NCBI GenBank assembly: GCA_947095535.1
Contig: OX352772.1
Location: forward strand, 273,356,636 to 273,420,635
Direction of reading: 5' to 3'
Length of the DNA stretch: 64,000 nucleotides
Origin: Poecilobothrus nobilitatus
Taxonomy: Eukaryota; Arthropoda; Insecta; Diptera; Dolichopodidae
Part shown: positions 23,030 to 35,239 of the stretch, one piece after another
Layout of the letters: the number at the start of each line of letters is the position of its first letter
Numbering within the stretch: the first letter of the stretch is position 1
The notes under the pieces: model-generated
Database searches by the model: none
What the model was told of the DNA's origin: nothing
What the model saw: only the letters and a program-made list of their open reading frames with translations
Program-made: the position numbers and the translations under genes

Positions 23030-25188
23030 TCTACTAAATATTTATGTTACTAATTTAATTCTCATTTTTTCAAAAGTATCCGGTTAAGTCTAGTTAATTT
23101 GGTACACATCTTAGTTTTTCTATTTATTTGAACTTCCCATAATTCTATAAGAACTTTGCTTATCTAGATGGGGAAAACCGAATATGCAAAAAATTATTTA
23201 TTATTATAATTAAAAAATGGTTTATCAAATGCTTTTTCTAGCAACGGAAAAACTTTGGCTAAAGCTTGGTCACAAGGAAGTAATTGCCCTTATTGTAATA
23301 TCAATATCGAACAAAATTTTCGAATTTTTTTTTAATAATTTTTAAAAATGTTACGAGGAATATTTGTATACACATGTATATCCATACATCAGTTGCAAAA
23401 CAATATTCATACAAAATTTTAAAATATTTTATAAACAACTCCTAAATATCCTACAGGCCGGATCGGAACACTCAATTTATTTTATACACAAATAACCTTT
23501 TTTTTCAAAGTTTTCGTTGAATGTTCCGACTTGTAAGTTGTAAAGGCGTTGTTATGAATATCGTACATTAAAATAACTTTTTTATTTTGTATGTAGTTGT
23601 TTCTCCTTAATTTAATTTTTTTTTTGTATGGTAAGTTTGTTAACCCCTTTGTGGTACCTAATGTTTTTTGTTTTAAAAAATACCTTCTTAATTTTTAAAA
23701 TTTTTAATCATTTCTGTTTTTTAATATGACTATGCATCTACCTTATACAATACAAAAAATACTTTTAAGAATTCTGCTATCTAGAAAGAATTACATACAT
23801 ATGTATCTATAACTATAATAAATGTGATCAGTAAATTTGATCTTAACTTACTATACCTTTTGTAGTAATCTTTTCTAATTATATTGCAGCCGGATCCACT
23901 TCTCTAAAAAATCTAAATAAAAACACAACTTATGCTTTCAACTTCTCCAATAAGAATAATATTCATTGTTCATATTATACTTATATCTAAAATATTATAC
24001 ATACAAAGTACATTCCAAACAAAAAGTACATAATAAAGTAGCATATCCATAATTTACTGCACTTTATTTAATACCTATATGTAATTATAATTTATAATAT
24101 ATATATTAAACAAAGGTATGTATATATAATATATGTAACTATACATTCAGTAAATTTGATCACTTTCTATACCTTTGTGGGCCCGAAAAGGTTAATACAA
24201 ACCTGAATATTTTAGAAAATTTCAATATTCCATCCAAAAATATTTTTTAATTTATAGAAAAAATTTTCTTCTAACTAAACAAAAAAGAAAAAATAAAAAC
24301 AAATAGATCTCAGTCAGTTACAATTTACATCACACTTAAGCAATATTATAATAAAATTATGTTGGCCTTCAAAAATTATGTATGTGTATATAGAGTTATT
24401 ATCTTTATAAGATCCATAAAACATTTTAAAAATATTAGACCATTTTGCTTGTGATGCATTAGATAGATATGTATATATGTTAACAAAATAAAATCAATTT
24501 TTAGAGAAAAAACAACCAGTTCGAAGAAAATGAATTATAAACAGAATGAATGAAAAAATAATATTTTTTTGTTTTTTTTATGTTCCTTGATCGTATACCA
24601 AAAATACGGTCATCTCTCTACGAAATAACCCCAAAAACAATGTTGGGGTGATTTCAAATCACTGAAATTGACTACGACTTTTTCTTCTACGTGAATTCTC
24701 TATGTATATGATTTCTTTATGATTATGTATAAAAATTAACAATATAATTCCTTTATTTTGCACTGAACAAATATGCTTGTAAATTGATTTATAATTTTAT
24801 TGAAATGTTAAAAAAGAAAAAGTTTATTTCACTGAATGAATAGAATACTTAGTTTAGTAATTCCCATTTAATATTCTTCTTTCTGAAAATCTAATTGATT
24901 ATATTTCTTACTGAGAGTGACCAACATTTTTAAGTGAAAAACAAAGTTGAAACTAAAATGAATATTAATGAAGCTTGCATTATCACTTTAATAAGTTAGA
25001 TTATGTGTTTCACTTCGATTTAAATTAAAACTATAATGTGGAATTTAAAAATAAAAGTAAATCGAGTTTGAGAATAGAAAACACTGTGATAACAGTTCAC
25101 TAATTTATTAATTCATTGTTTAATTCAGTTTTATTTTAGTTATTTTGAGAATTAAGTTAAGTATTTTGTAAGCCAAATAAAAACGCGT
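23030..25188. other. AT-rich interval, no gene seen
   Basis: No convincing frame is present. Two stretches share CAGTAAATTTGATC and a following CTATACCTTT (near 23830 and 24150), suggesting a short dispersed repeat. The right part (24600-25188) may contain downstream remains of the gypsy copy whose gag ends at 25189, but I cannot recognise protein motifs in it. Confidence 0.4.
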
Positions 25189-25751
25189 CTATTTACAATT
25201 GAACGATTGACCTATGTCTTTTTTGACGATTGAATGTCTTACATTAGGAAATCTTTGATTACCTGCTTCATATGCCATATTCATAGCGTCCTCTAAGCTT
25301 GTCGGGTTTTTACAAAGTAACAGTGTCTTCAAAGGTTCAGCAACTCTACTTTTGAATATATTAAGTGCGGTATTTGAATTAGTTCTAGTTCATTCACTTT
25401 CATTATTATTGCCCATAACATGTAACATTTTAGCATTCAGTCTGTTTTATTTTTATTTGTTCGTCGAAATTATTAATTAGAACGGTTTTAATGTCAAGCC
25501 AATCTACTGCATAACTGTTTATTAAAATTGCTTCCCTCGCTTTTGATTTTAATTTACCCCTAATGGTATCAGAAAAAACTAACTGAGACATTTCGTTATA
25601 TTGAATACAAATAACAATGCATATATTCTATCTACCGAATCAATAAAAATTTGTAAGTCCTTAGTGTTACCATGAAATTTTGGTAATCTATCTAAATATG
25701 TTACAGGTTCTATAGCAATACTACGTCGAACTGGTGTGTTGCGTTTGCCAT
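25189..25751 (-). pseudogene. Gypsy-2 gag remnant
   Basis: On the minus strand an ATG at 25751 is followed by broken frames. These give YLDRLPKFHGNTKDLQIFID, then SQLVFSDTIRGKLKSKAREA, DWLDIKTVLINNF, and finally EPLKTLLLCKNPTSLEDAMN with MAYEAGNQRF. This is the capsid part of gag of 17.6/297/412-type gypsy elements (the LxxKNPxxLExAMNxAYExGN motif). The frame shifts at least three times. No pol follows downstream, so the copy is truncated. Gag would form the particle shell. Confidence 0.8.
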
Positions 25752-26574
25752 ATTGAAAAAAATTTTTATTAACACAAAGAAAATATTATTGAACCAGCAG
25801 AAAAAAAAGTTTGTTTTGCAATTTTGTTTGTATTATGTTAAAGTGGTATGTATGGATATTTTGTAAATTATGTTATGTATTATGATAATTAACAATTATA
25901 TTAAAAATTATAAAAATGTTAAATTATTTAAAATATATTCATTTTTATTTATTCATTTATTTATTTTTTTATAGATTTAAAATAATAATCCTTTTAAAAA
26001 AAATGTATAAACATACATATGAATATTCTTAAATAGTTTTGTAAGAATTTATTGAAAAAAAAAAATTACTTGATAAATAAAAACTAAAATTAAATTTTTA
26101 AATTCAAATTAAAATATATAAATGCTCAAGTATATATAAATGCTCAAGTAATATATAAATGCTCATTGAATTTCTTCTCTTTTTTTTTTTGATTAATTTA
26201 TTTATCACAGTATAAAAAAAACAGAAGTACAAGTTACTAGTACACAGCTATGCAGTAATTTACAAGAACACACAATTTTAGCAATAATATTGTTTTTTTT
26301 ATTCTTTCTTTTTTTTCACAATTTTATGTTAATTGTTCATAAAAATATTATAATATCTATATTTTTCTTATTAAGTTATTAATAGTTAGTTATAATAGTT
26401 TATAGCACAACCTGCAAAAATATTTTTTTCTCACACAAAAAAAAAATTTTATATGTATATAGTTAATGTTACTTTAAACTATAAATTAATCTTGATTCAT
26501 ATCAATATGTTTGAGATACTCAACTAAGACTTGGAAATCACTGTACTTTTTGATAAAAATACATTTGAGTATCC

Positions 26575-26588
26575 CATCCACGTCGCCA
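26575..26588 (-). other. Candidate gypsy primer-binding site
   Basis: On the minus strand TGGCGACGTGGATG lies upstream of the gypsy-2 gag start, separated by an AT-rich leader (25752-26574). It resembles the tRNA-Arg-type site (TGGCGACC...) used by 412/mdg1-like elements, with differences. The sequence 26589-27000 would then be the 5' LTR, but I cannot define its ends. Confidence 0.4.
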
Positions 26589-27229
26589 GTTTTGATTTCA
26601 GGTTTATTAAAAATTTAAATAAAATAAAACTCTTGTTTTGTTTTTTCCAATTTATTTAAACCGAAATTCTTGATGATAGAACTCTTGTTCTATCTTTGTT
26701 GAACTCTACTTAAGAACTAAATTTTTAATTTTACATTTTCTTAGTTTTAATTTACAATTTACAAAATCAATTTTTGGTAAAAATGCATTTTGTGCAGTTG
26801 TACTTATAATTATAAAACTTCTTTTTTTCTTTTCATATTAAAATAAAAAAAAAATCCATGTAATTCTATCTTATCGCAATATAAAAAACGTTCATAAAAA
26901 ACATACATATGTGTAAAACAATAGTTATTGGAGTATATCATAATTATTGTAGAATTTAGAATAAGAATTTCATATTACAAAAATAAAAACGTTTTAAGCG
27001 TTTTTATTCTTTTATTTAATTTGGATTCATATTACAAAAACAAACTGTGTTAAATGTTTACAAAATAAATTATACTATACTTATGTTTCGATATAGTAGG
27101 TGTAAAAAATAAAAAATATGCTTATCAGCAAAATTTGTTAGGATGTTGTTATAGCAAAATGTGTAAACCATATGTAAAGTTATTTAAAGAAAAGTTAAGT
27201 GAAAGTAATTAAATAAAGGAAATTGTTGA

Positions 27230-27830
27230 ATGTTTGGAATCTTCATCTGTTCGTTTATCTTTATATATTTTATCTATTTTATCTGTGGAACATATAACTT
27301 TTAATGCCAGATGCAGTTCCAAGTATTTTAATTGGGTAATACTTGCTAATTTAATAGAAACGAATAATAAAAATTTACGCGATGATAATATAATTTTAAA
27401 TTTCACTAGTTTAGTTTTAAATATTAGTAAAAAAATAGATTTAAAAGACTGGAAATTATATAAAGTTCAAAATAATATTATTTTATATATTTTAATAGCA
27501 AATAATCACTTTAAATGTCATTTTAAATTTATAATAATAATTAATAACGATCTAAGTTACCAATTTCACAGGTAATACAGAAACAAAACAATTTCAAAAT
27601 ATTGAATAATATTGAAAAGTACAAATTAACCTTTTAGATATGAAGGCATCTAAATATAGTTGTGATACCATCGTAATATAATTTTTAATTTTTGCCCACT
27701 CATGATATTTTATCTCTAATATCTCTAATTTCCTCTTCTCTCTTATTTTATTATCTCTAATTTCCTCTGTCTTCCATCCGATGGAAAAAATATCGATTTT
27801 TGTGATATTTTTTTTTGTTTTTTAGTTTTA
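27230..27830 (+). pseudogene. P-like THAP transposase fragment A
   Basis: The plus strand around 27305 reads LMPDAVPSIL in one frame (the AVPSIF motif ending a THAP domain). It is followed in another frame by LIETNNKNLRDDNIILNF and DWKLYKVQNNIILYILI (27350-27570). The same protein segment occurs in the copies at 35.5-35.8 kb and, more decayed, in the palindrome arms. A further stretch to 27830 matches the KYSCDT...FAHS region of the arms. The THAP zinc-binding N-terminus is absent, and frameshifts make it non-functional. Confidence 0.7.
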
Positions 27831-27839
27831 ATATTGTTT

Positions 27840-28199
27840 TCTCGAAATTAAATATTTTTATTTAAGTTATTTACTATCGTTGTTGTGAATTACATATATT
27901 ATTTTATTTTTGGTTTTTGTTAAAAAATTATTTATTTATTTGGGGAGTCCACCTAAATCCCATGAAATGGGGAGTCCACCTAAATTCCAAAAAAAAATCC
28001 CAATGATACAAAATTCCAAAACAAAATTTTTTTATGCATTTATCTGTATTATGAGAGATTGTAGAGTTGGTTACAAAATCAGGGTTTCAATACAATTTTA
28101 AATGGTCATTTAAATGGATTATCTATTTTTTTTTTCTTATTTCCTACTTTTATCATTACAAAGTCATTCACTTTGAAATTTGATTTGCATTTTATATTA
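27840..28199. other. AT-rich interval with a short tandem duplication
   Basis: The segment GGGGAGTCCACCTAAAT occurs twice in tandem near 27942 and 27968. No gene is supported; the plus-strand frame across it is not recognisable as a protein family. Confidence 0.4.
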
Positions 28200-28720
28200 A
28201 TTGTTGATTAATTATGTTATTCTTACATATAGATATATCTGCCCCTACTGTGTCTATTAAAAGAGTCAGATATCCATTATCTTTTCTTCCTATTTTAATT
28301 AAGTTTGTGAAGCTATTGTCGCTCTTGATATTAATTATTGTTTTTTGTTGAATTGGTTTTGAGGGTCCGTCTGCATGTTGTTTACATGCCCCGGATTTCT
28401 TCGGCCGGGGCCGTTGTAGCTTCCCTGTTGATTTTTAGTAAATCTGTTGTTAGTGATTATTATTATTATAATTGTTGTTGTTATTATTGTAGTTATGTAC
28501 TATTGTTGTTGTAATCATTATTGTAATTACTATTGTTGTTATAATTATTGTAGTTACAATTACGTGTGCTGTTTTGGTAGTTATTTCTACCTCTGAAATT
28601 CTTTGATCTGTAATGCATGACGTTACTTGATCGAACGTCAGTGTTCATTTTGAGCTACTAGCTGTATGGCTTCATTTAGACTTATTGGTTTTGCTGCATA
28701 TTCCATTTAGTTTATGCTAA
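28200..28720 (-). pseudogene. Gypsy-3 gag end, Asn-rich nucleocapsid and protease
   Basis: Read on the minus strand from 28720, the segment gives SLNEAIQLVAQNEH (end of capsid), then RSKNFRGRNNYQNSTRNCNY with Asn/Tyr-rich repeats (28640-28450), a broken linker, and a protease-like block GYLTLLIDTVGADISICKNN (about 28280-28220). The expected DTGA active-site motif is disrupted by one extra codon (DTVGA). The capsid part of gag is deleted between the leader at about 28740-28940 and this block. RT is not found to the left, so the copy is truncated. Confidence 0.7.
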
Positions 28721-28940
28721 AATTTAGTAAAAAGTTATATAATTTAATTTGGTAATTTATTTTTTCTTTACATTCTTTATATTTATACATTTTTAAGTAC
28801 TAATTTTATCAATTAAAAACAAAATTTTTTTAAAATGTGCTAAAAAGAAAATTTGTTTTAAATAATAATATTAATACCTGATGTGACCTCCACCTGATGT
28901 GAACTCGGTTGTTGTGTTGTTCATTCACTACATTCCAGTT

Positions 28941-28956
28941 AATGTCAGGGTCGCCA
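28941..28956 (-). other. Gypsy-3 primer-binding site, with putative LTR at 28957-29200
   Basis: The minus strand reads TGGCGACCCTGACATT, very close to the tRNA-Arg-type primer site of 412/mdg1-like elements. A leader leads from it toward the gypsy-3 gag end at 28720. The preceding 28957 to about 29200 is moderately GC-rich and is probably the 3' part of a 5' LTR, but I cannot find its outer limit. The same site occurs inverted in the right arm at 34151-34166. Confidence 0.5.
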
Positions 28957-29805
28957 TATAATAATTTTTGAAAGTCTATTTTTGGTTTGTCAATTTCCTA
29001 GCTAATTACATGTATGCGGCTAATGTTCTACTATAGGTCTTCCCTATTAGTACACACGCAATTTACCGTATATTTATCCAGCGCTGTAAACGAAGATCAA
29101 TATGGCAAAGTTAATTGCCGTTTCCCTAGTTTACAGGCTAAGGTACACCTGAGCAAGCAAAGTTAATTGCTCAAGAAAACTATTCTATTTAGAATCCAAA
29201 ATAATTCTGATTTTTATTTTAAAATATATTACTATTTATACTATTTTAATTTACATTATCTTAATACTAAAATTATCAAAGTTAATACATTATAACAAAC
29301 TATTGCTTTGTTACACAGAAATTATTTGGGACAAAAATGCTATACAATATATTGACCTAGTACCTTTCTACAATACAATTTCCATATGCGATAATTAACC
29401 AAAATATTACCAAAATATAATTGCATACAAAAATGAATCATTTACATAAAAAAAATCAACGTTTAAAAAATCTATTGAATATAATGTATGAAAATAGATG
29501 TACTTGATATTGCACGATATAAAAATAACAGATGTTTGCAATTGAAAGTGTGACCGCACAAAATGTTAGGTCCGCAATTTTATGTTATTGATTTGTAAAG
29601 TTATTTTGGTAATGTTGCATTTACAGTTATGGAAATGATTTTGTGAACAAGTCAAAATATACTGCACAATATACTAAATAAAATAAATAAATAATTTTTT
29701 AACAAAAAAAAAAAATAATATAATTCATATTTAGCAACGAAATTAAATAAAAATAAGATAATTCATTTACAACAAAACAATATTAAAACTAAAACAAAAA
29801 AAATA

Positions 29806-30582
29806 TCACAAAAATCGATATTTTCCAATCGAATGGAAGAGAGAGGAAATTAGAGATAATAGAATAAGAGAGAAGAGAAAATTAGAGATATTAGAAATAA
29901 AATATCTTGAGTGGGCAAAAATTAAAAATGACATTACGAGGGTATCACAACTATATTTAGATACCTTCATATTTAAAAGGTTAATTTGGTCAATAATAAT
30001 ATTTAATTTTTCGCGCTTTTCAACATCATTCAATATTTTGAAATTGTTTTGTTTCTGTATTACCTCTGAAATAGGTAACTTAGATCGTTATTAATTATTA
30101 TTGTTCTAAATTTAAAACCACATTTAAAGTGAATATTTTCTATTAAAATATATAAAACAATATTATTTTGACCTTTATATAATTTCCAGGCTTTTAAATC
30201 TATTTTTTTTTTACCAATATTTAAAACTAAATTCGAGAAATTTAAAATTAATTATCATTGCGTAAATTTTTATTATTCGTTTCTATTAAATTTACCAGTA
30301 ATTAGGTGGAACTGCATCTGGCACTAAATGTGAACTTTGATCATTATTTAATTTAAAACACTATTCTGAAAAATACAATTTACATATGGAACTATAGGCT
30401 CTTGGTTGCCAGTCTGATCTTTGTACAGTGCTTATCCAAGGTTCTTTTAATCTACTCAAAGGCTCTTTATCCGGAAATTTAAAAGTAGCGACAGATATTG
30501 TGCTATTATTATAATTGAATTTACGTCCAAGCACCGAACATTTTCCATTCATTTTATTTAAGGAAACTATTAAAATAGGCAA
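29806..30582 (-). pseudogene. P-like THAP transposase, left arm copy B
   Basis: The frame 30582-30361 encodes a THAP-domain N-terminus: MNGKCSVLGRKFNYNNS, ATFKFPDKEPLSRLKEPWIS, CKLYFSE. THAP domains bind DNA through a C2CH zinc site; here the second Cys (GCK in most families) is Arg and the His of CxxHF is Tyr, so zinc binding is probably lost. After a stop, decayed frames pass through the AVPSIF region to a 75-codon block (30033-29806) with NDVEKREKLNIIIDQINLLN (coiled coil) and KYSCDTLVMSFLIFAHSRYF, matching the start of the P-like catalytic region. The rest of the transposase is missing. Confidence 0.8.
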
Positions 30583-31319
30583 TATAAAGCACTAAATAAT
30601 CGAATTAAGTTTTTTAAATAAATAAATAAACATAAATAAATAAGTAGTATTCATAAAAATCTTTTAAAAATAATAAGTCAATTCAAAATTTTAACTCTAC
30701 AAAAAAATGAGTACATAAAATAAAATATTACTAAAATTTAGAGTTATTTAAAATAAAATATTAATCTATTAATTTTTTTCTAATACTTTTAAAATAGTAT
30801 TGCAATTTAAAATTTTACTCATAAAAAGATTATTTATTTCATGTAAGTGCATAATATAATATTCTATTTACAATAATTATAAAATTTTTTTTCATAGACT
30901 GTACAGAAAAAAAACGAAAATTGCTTAACGAGAATCTGGTACTTCTTTTTTCTTTTCTTCAATATATTGCTGAAAAATATGATTTAAAAGTTAATTTTTT
31001 TATTGACATAAAGAAAAAACTTTAAACTATATTTTTCTATAAATTTTATAATTTTTTATTATAATTCAATATAATATAAAAACTTAGTTTGAACTAAAAT
31101 ATATTTACCATATTTGCAGCAGTACAATTTATTATGAAGCTTTAAAATTATTAGGTTATGACTTATGTTCACTAATTTACTATAATTGTTACTCTCATTA
31201 TTTTTTGAAAATATTAAATGGTGGCGATGTGAAATACTAGAAAAAAACTGAAACTTTTATTTTGCTGAAAATATATTGAAAATTTTGAATTGAAAGCTGA
31301 AATTTTGGAATGTTAAAAA

Positions 31320-31534
31320 AAATAATTATTTATTTCTAATAATATAAAATTTGGTATATTTGGGTAAATATTTCATATCGAAAACTCGAAAAAAAAATTG
31401 TTAAAAATGGGCATTTTCTTAAACAAAAACCAGAACAGAAAAGAACAAAAAAAAAGCTTTATGAAATGTCATTTTTCGCAGCTTTTTCTCAGAACACATT
31501 TAAATACTTCGATGTCCAGGCCTTCTAAAAATTA
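31320..31534 (-). repeat. P-like terminal repeat at palindrome centre, left
   Basis: The segment from TTTGGTATATTTGGGTAAAT to GTCCAGGCCTTCTAAAAATT is repeated inverted at 31571-31790 and directly at 34236-34442. Partial copies occur at 8587-8850 and 36700-36888. It behaves as the long terminal repeat of the P-like family. Confidence 0.8.
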
Positions 31535-31570
31535 TTGTAGGCTATGACATATCCTATAACATAACCTTCA

Positions 31571-34246
31571 TTAATTTTTAGAAGGCCTGGACATCGAAGT
31601 ATTTAAATGTGTTCTGAGAAAAAGCTGCGAAAAATGACATTTCATAAAGCTTTTTTTTTGTTCTTTTCTGTTCTGGTTTTTGTTTAAGAAAATGCCCATT
31701 TTTAACAATTTTTTTTTCGAGTTTTCGATATGAAATATTTACCCAAATATACCAAATTTTATATTATTAGAAATAAATAATTATTTTTTTTAACATTCCA
31801 AAATTTCAGCTTTCAATTCAAAATTTTCAATATATTTTCAGCAAAATAAAAGTTTCAGTTTTTTTCTAGTATTTCACATCGCCACCATTTAATATTTTCA
31901 AAAAATAATGAGAGTAACAATTATAGTAAATTAGTGAACATAAGTCATAACCTAATAATTTTAAAGCTTCATAATAAATTGTACTGCTGCAAATATGGTA
32001 AATATATTTTAGTTCAAACTAAGTTTTTATATTATATTGAATTATAATAAAAAATTATAAAATTTATAGAAAAATATAGTTTAAAGTTTTTTCTTTATGT
32101 CAATAAAAAAATTAACTTTTAAATCATATTTTTCAGCAATATATTGAAGAAAAGAAAAAAGAAGTACCAGATTCTCGTTAAGCAATTTTCGTTTTTTTCT
32201 GTACAGTCTATGAAAAAAAATTTTATAATTATTGTAAATAGAATATTATATTATGCACTTACATGAAATAAATAATCTTTTTATGAGTAAAATTTTAAAT
32301 TGCAATACTATTTTAAAAGTATTAGAAAAAAATTAATAGATTAATATTTTATTTTAAATAACTCTAAATTTTAGTAATATTTTATTTTATGTACTCATTT
32401 TTTTGTAGAGTTAAAATTTTGAATTGACTTATTATTTTTAAAAGATTTTTATGAATACTATTTATTTATGTTTATTTATTTATTTAAAAAACTTAATTCG
32501 ATTATTTAGTGCTTTATATTGCCTATTTTAATAGTTTCCTTAAATAAAATGAATGGAAAATGTTCGGTTCTTGGACGTAAATTCAATTATAATAATAGCA
32601 CAATATCTGTCGCTACTTTTAAATTTCCGGATAAAGAGCCTTTGAGTAGATTAAAAGAACCTTGGATAAGCACTGTACAAAGATCAGACTGGCAACCAAG
32701 AGCCTATAGTTCCATATGTAAATTGTATTTTTCAGAATAGTGTTTTAAATTAAATAATGATCAAAGTTCACATTTAGTGCCAGATGCAGTTTCAAGTATT
32801 TCACCTAATTACTGGTAAATTTAATAGAAACGAATAATAAAAATTTACGCAATGATAATTAATTTTAAATTTCTCGAATTTAGTTTTAAATATTGGTAAA
32901 AAAAAAATAGATTTAAAAGCCTGGAAATTATATAAAGGTCAAAATAATATTGTTTTATATATTTTAATAGAAAATATTCACTTTAAATGTGGTTTTAAAT
33001 TTAGAATAATAATAATTAATAACGATCTAAGTTACCTATTTCAGAGGTAATACAGAAACAAAACAATTTCAAAATATTGAATGATGTTGAAAAGCGCGAA
33101 AAATTAAATATTATTATTGACCAAATTAACCTTTTAAATATGAAGGTATCTAAATATAGTTGTGATACCCTCGTAATGTCATTTTTAATTTTTGCCCACT
33201 CAAGATATTTTATTTCTAATATCTCTAATTTTCTCTTCTCTCTTATTCTATTATCTCTAATTTCCTCTCTCTTCCATTCGATTGGAAAATATCGATTTTT
33301 GTGATATTTTTTTTGTTTTAGTTTTAATATTGTTTTGTTGTAAATGAATTATCTTATTTTTATTTAATTTCGTTGCTAAATATGAATTATATTATTTTTT
33401 TTTTTTGTTAAAAAATTATTTATTTATTTTATTTAGTATGTGCAGTATATTTTGACTTGTTCACAAAATCATTTCCATAACTGTAAATGCAACATTACCA
33501 AAATAACTTTACAAATCAATAACATAAAATTGCGGACCTAACATTTTGTGCGGTCACACTTTCAATTGCAAACATCTGTTATTTTTATATCGTGCAATAT
33601 CAAGTACATCTATTTTCATACATTATATTCAATAGATTTTTTAAACGTTGATTTTTTTTATGTAAATGATTCATTTTTGTATGCAATTATATTTTGGTAA
33701 TATTTTGGTTAATTATCACATATGGAAATTGTATTGTAGAAAGGTACTAGGTCAATATATTGTATAGCATTTTTGTCCCAAATAATTTCTGTGTAACAAA
33801 GCAATAGTTTGTTATAATGTATTAACTTTGATAATTTTAGTATTAAGATAATGTAAATTAAAATAGTATAAATAGTAATATATTTTAAAATAAAAATCAG
33901 AATTATTTTGGATTCTAAATAGAATAGTTTTCTTGAGCAATTAACTTTGCTTGCTCAGGTGTACCTTAGCCTGTAAACTAGGGAAACGGCAATTAACTTT
34001 GCCATATTGATCTTCGTTTACAGCGCTGGATAAATATACGGTAAATTGCGTGTGTACTAATAGGGAAGACCTATAGTAGAACATTAGCCGCATACATGTA
34101 ATTAGCTAGGAAATTGACAAACCAAAAATAGACTTTCAAAAATTATTATATGGCGACCCTGACATTAACTGGAATGTAGTGAATGAACAACACAACAACC
34201 GAGTTCACATCAGGTGGAGGTCACATCAGGTATTAATATTATTATT
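31571..34246 (+). repeat. Palindrome, right arm
   Basis: This is the inverted copy of 28861-31534. The 36-bp spacer between the arms (31535-31570) is itself partly palindromic. Beyond the right arm a third copy of the terminal repeat occurs (34236-34442), which is not present outside the left arm. Confidence 0.95.
32519..33304 (+). pseudogene. P-like THAP transposase, right arm copy C
   Basis: This copy mirrors copy B on the opposite strand: the THAP N-terminus is at 32519-32740 and the coiled-coil plus KYSCDTLVMSF block is at 33077-33304, with identical translations. Between them the frame is broken by the same lesions as in the left arm, including the stop directly after CKLYFSE. The shared lesions show that the copy was already dead when the arm was duplicated. 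Confidence 0.8.
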
Positions 34247-34482
34247 TCTAATAATATAAAATTGTGTATATTTGGGTAAATATTTCATATCGAAAACTCG
34301 AAAAGAAAATTGTTAAAAATGGGCATTTTCTTAAACAAAAACCAGAACAGAAAAGAACAAAAAAAAAGCTTTATGAAATGTCATTTTTCGCAGCTTTTTC
34401 TCAGAACACATTTAAATACTTCGATGTCCAGGCCTTCTAAAAATTAATGAAGGTTATGTTATAGGATATGTCATAACCTACA
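34236..34482. repeat. Third copy of the P-like terminal repeat plus palindrome spacer
   Basis: The stretch repeats 31320-31534 in direct orientation. It then continues with the reverse complement of the central spacer (GAAGGTTATGTTATAGGATA). The right arm plus this segment therefore looks like one P-like element with inverted ends (about 31535-34482). The left arm lacks its outer terminal repeat. Confidence 0.75.
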
Positions 34483-35230
34483 TTAATTTTTAGAAGGCCC
34501 GGACATTGAGAGAGGAAAGCTAAATAGTAGTCCTTTTTTTCAAAAACAATACACGTAGTCTTATGGAAAAAAATAGTAGTCCTCCTAGAAATCTGGAAAT
34601 AACACAACTACAGATTTTTTTAATTACGTCCTAAAAAAATACACGGGAGCATTAAAGTTCCATCTTTTTTACGTTTTTTAGTAAAAAGAAATTTTTAAAA
34701 ATTTTAAATTTTCATTCATAAATATGCATTTTAAAAAATGTCTTCCAACTACTTTTCAACAAAAAAAAGCTTCTTAAAAACTTTTTAAAAGAGCATTAAT
34801 TTGGTACATTACTGAGCAAAAAAAAATGTTGAAAACAATTTTTATTGCAATATTGATTTGCTTTAATAAATATTGTAAATTTTTTAGAATGCATATAAAA
34901 TTAAGTGGAAAAAATAAACTATATAATTATTTTTACAATAAGTTAATTTATGTTAACTTATTTTAAATTTTTATTACTATAATAAAATAAATTAATATTA
35001 TAAGTTATTCGCCTTTTCCTTTGAGGTAGGGGATATGGCGATTATTTTTAAAGTGGTATCGCCTGAAGACTAGGCCTTAAACTAAAATAATAAAAAAAAA
35101 TATATTAATACATACAAATAATATATAAATAATTTTTTAACTAAATAATATGATATATTTAAAATAAAATTTAATAAAACAAAATAAAGTAATTAATTTA
35201 CAACAAAACAATATTAAAAAAAGTAAAAAA
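34483..35230. other. AT-rich interval with P-like family end fragments
   Basis: The first part (ATTTTTAGAAGGCCCGGACA to about 34620) matches 7980-8100 in inverse orientation and parts of the P-like family ends. The remainder is AT-rich with no gene. A moderately GC-rich patch near 35020-35090 (GTGGTATCGCCTGAAGACTA) is unexplained. Confidence 0.4.
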
Positions 35231-35239
35231 CAAAAAAAA

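Larger units (their letters stand above)
28861..31534 (-). repeat. Palindrome, left arm
   Basis: This 2.67-kb arm is the inverted copy of 31571-34246; positions on the two arms sum to about 63101-63110, so only small indels separate them. The 73-codon and 75-codon frames in the two arms translate to identical proteins. The arm contains, from outside to centre, a gypsy leader, primer-binding site and putative LTR, P-like transposase pieces, and a terminal repeat of about 200 bp. Orientation of its genes is minus. Confidence 0.95.

Noticed and set aside
28441..28560. CRISPR-like or satellite array in the TTGTTGTTATAATTATTG region
   Set aside because: This is the Asn/Tyr-codon repeat of the gypsy nucleocapsid on the minus strand, not a spaced repeat array.
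28861..34246. Palindrome as an intact pair of divergent THAP genes
   Set aside because: Both copies carry the same stop directly after the THAP-like N-terminus and lost zinc ligands.
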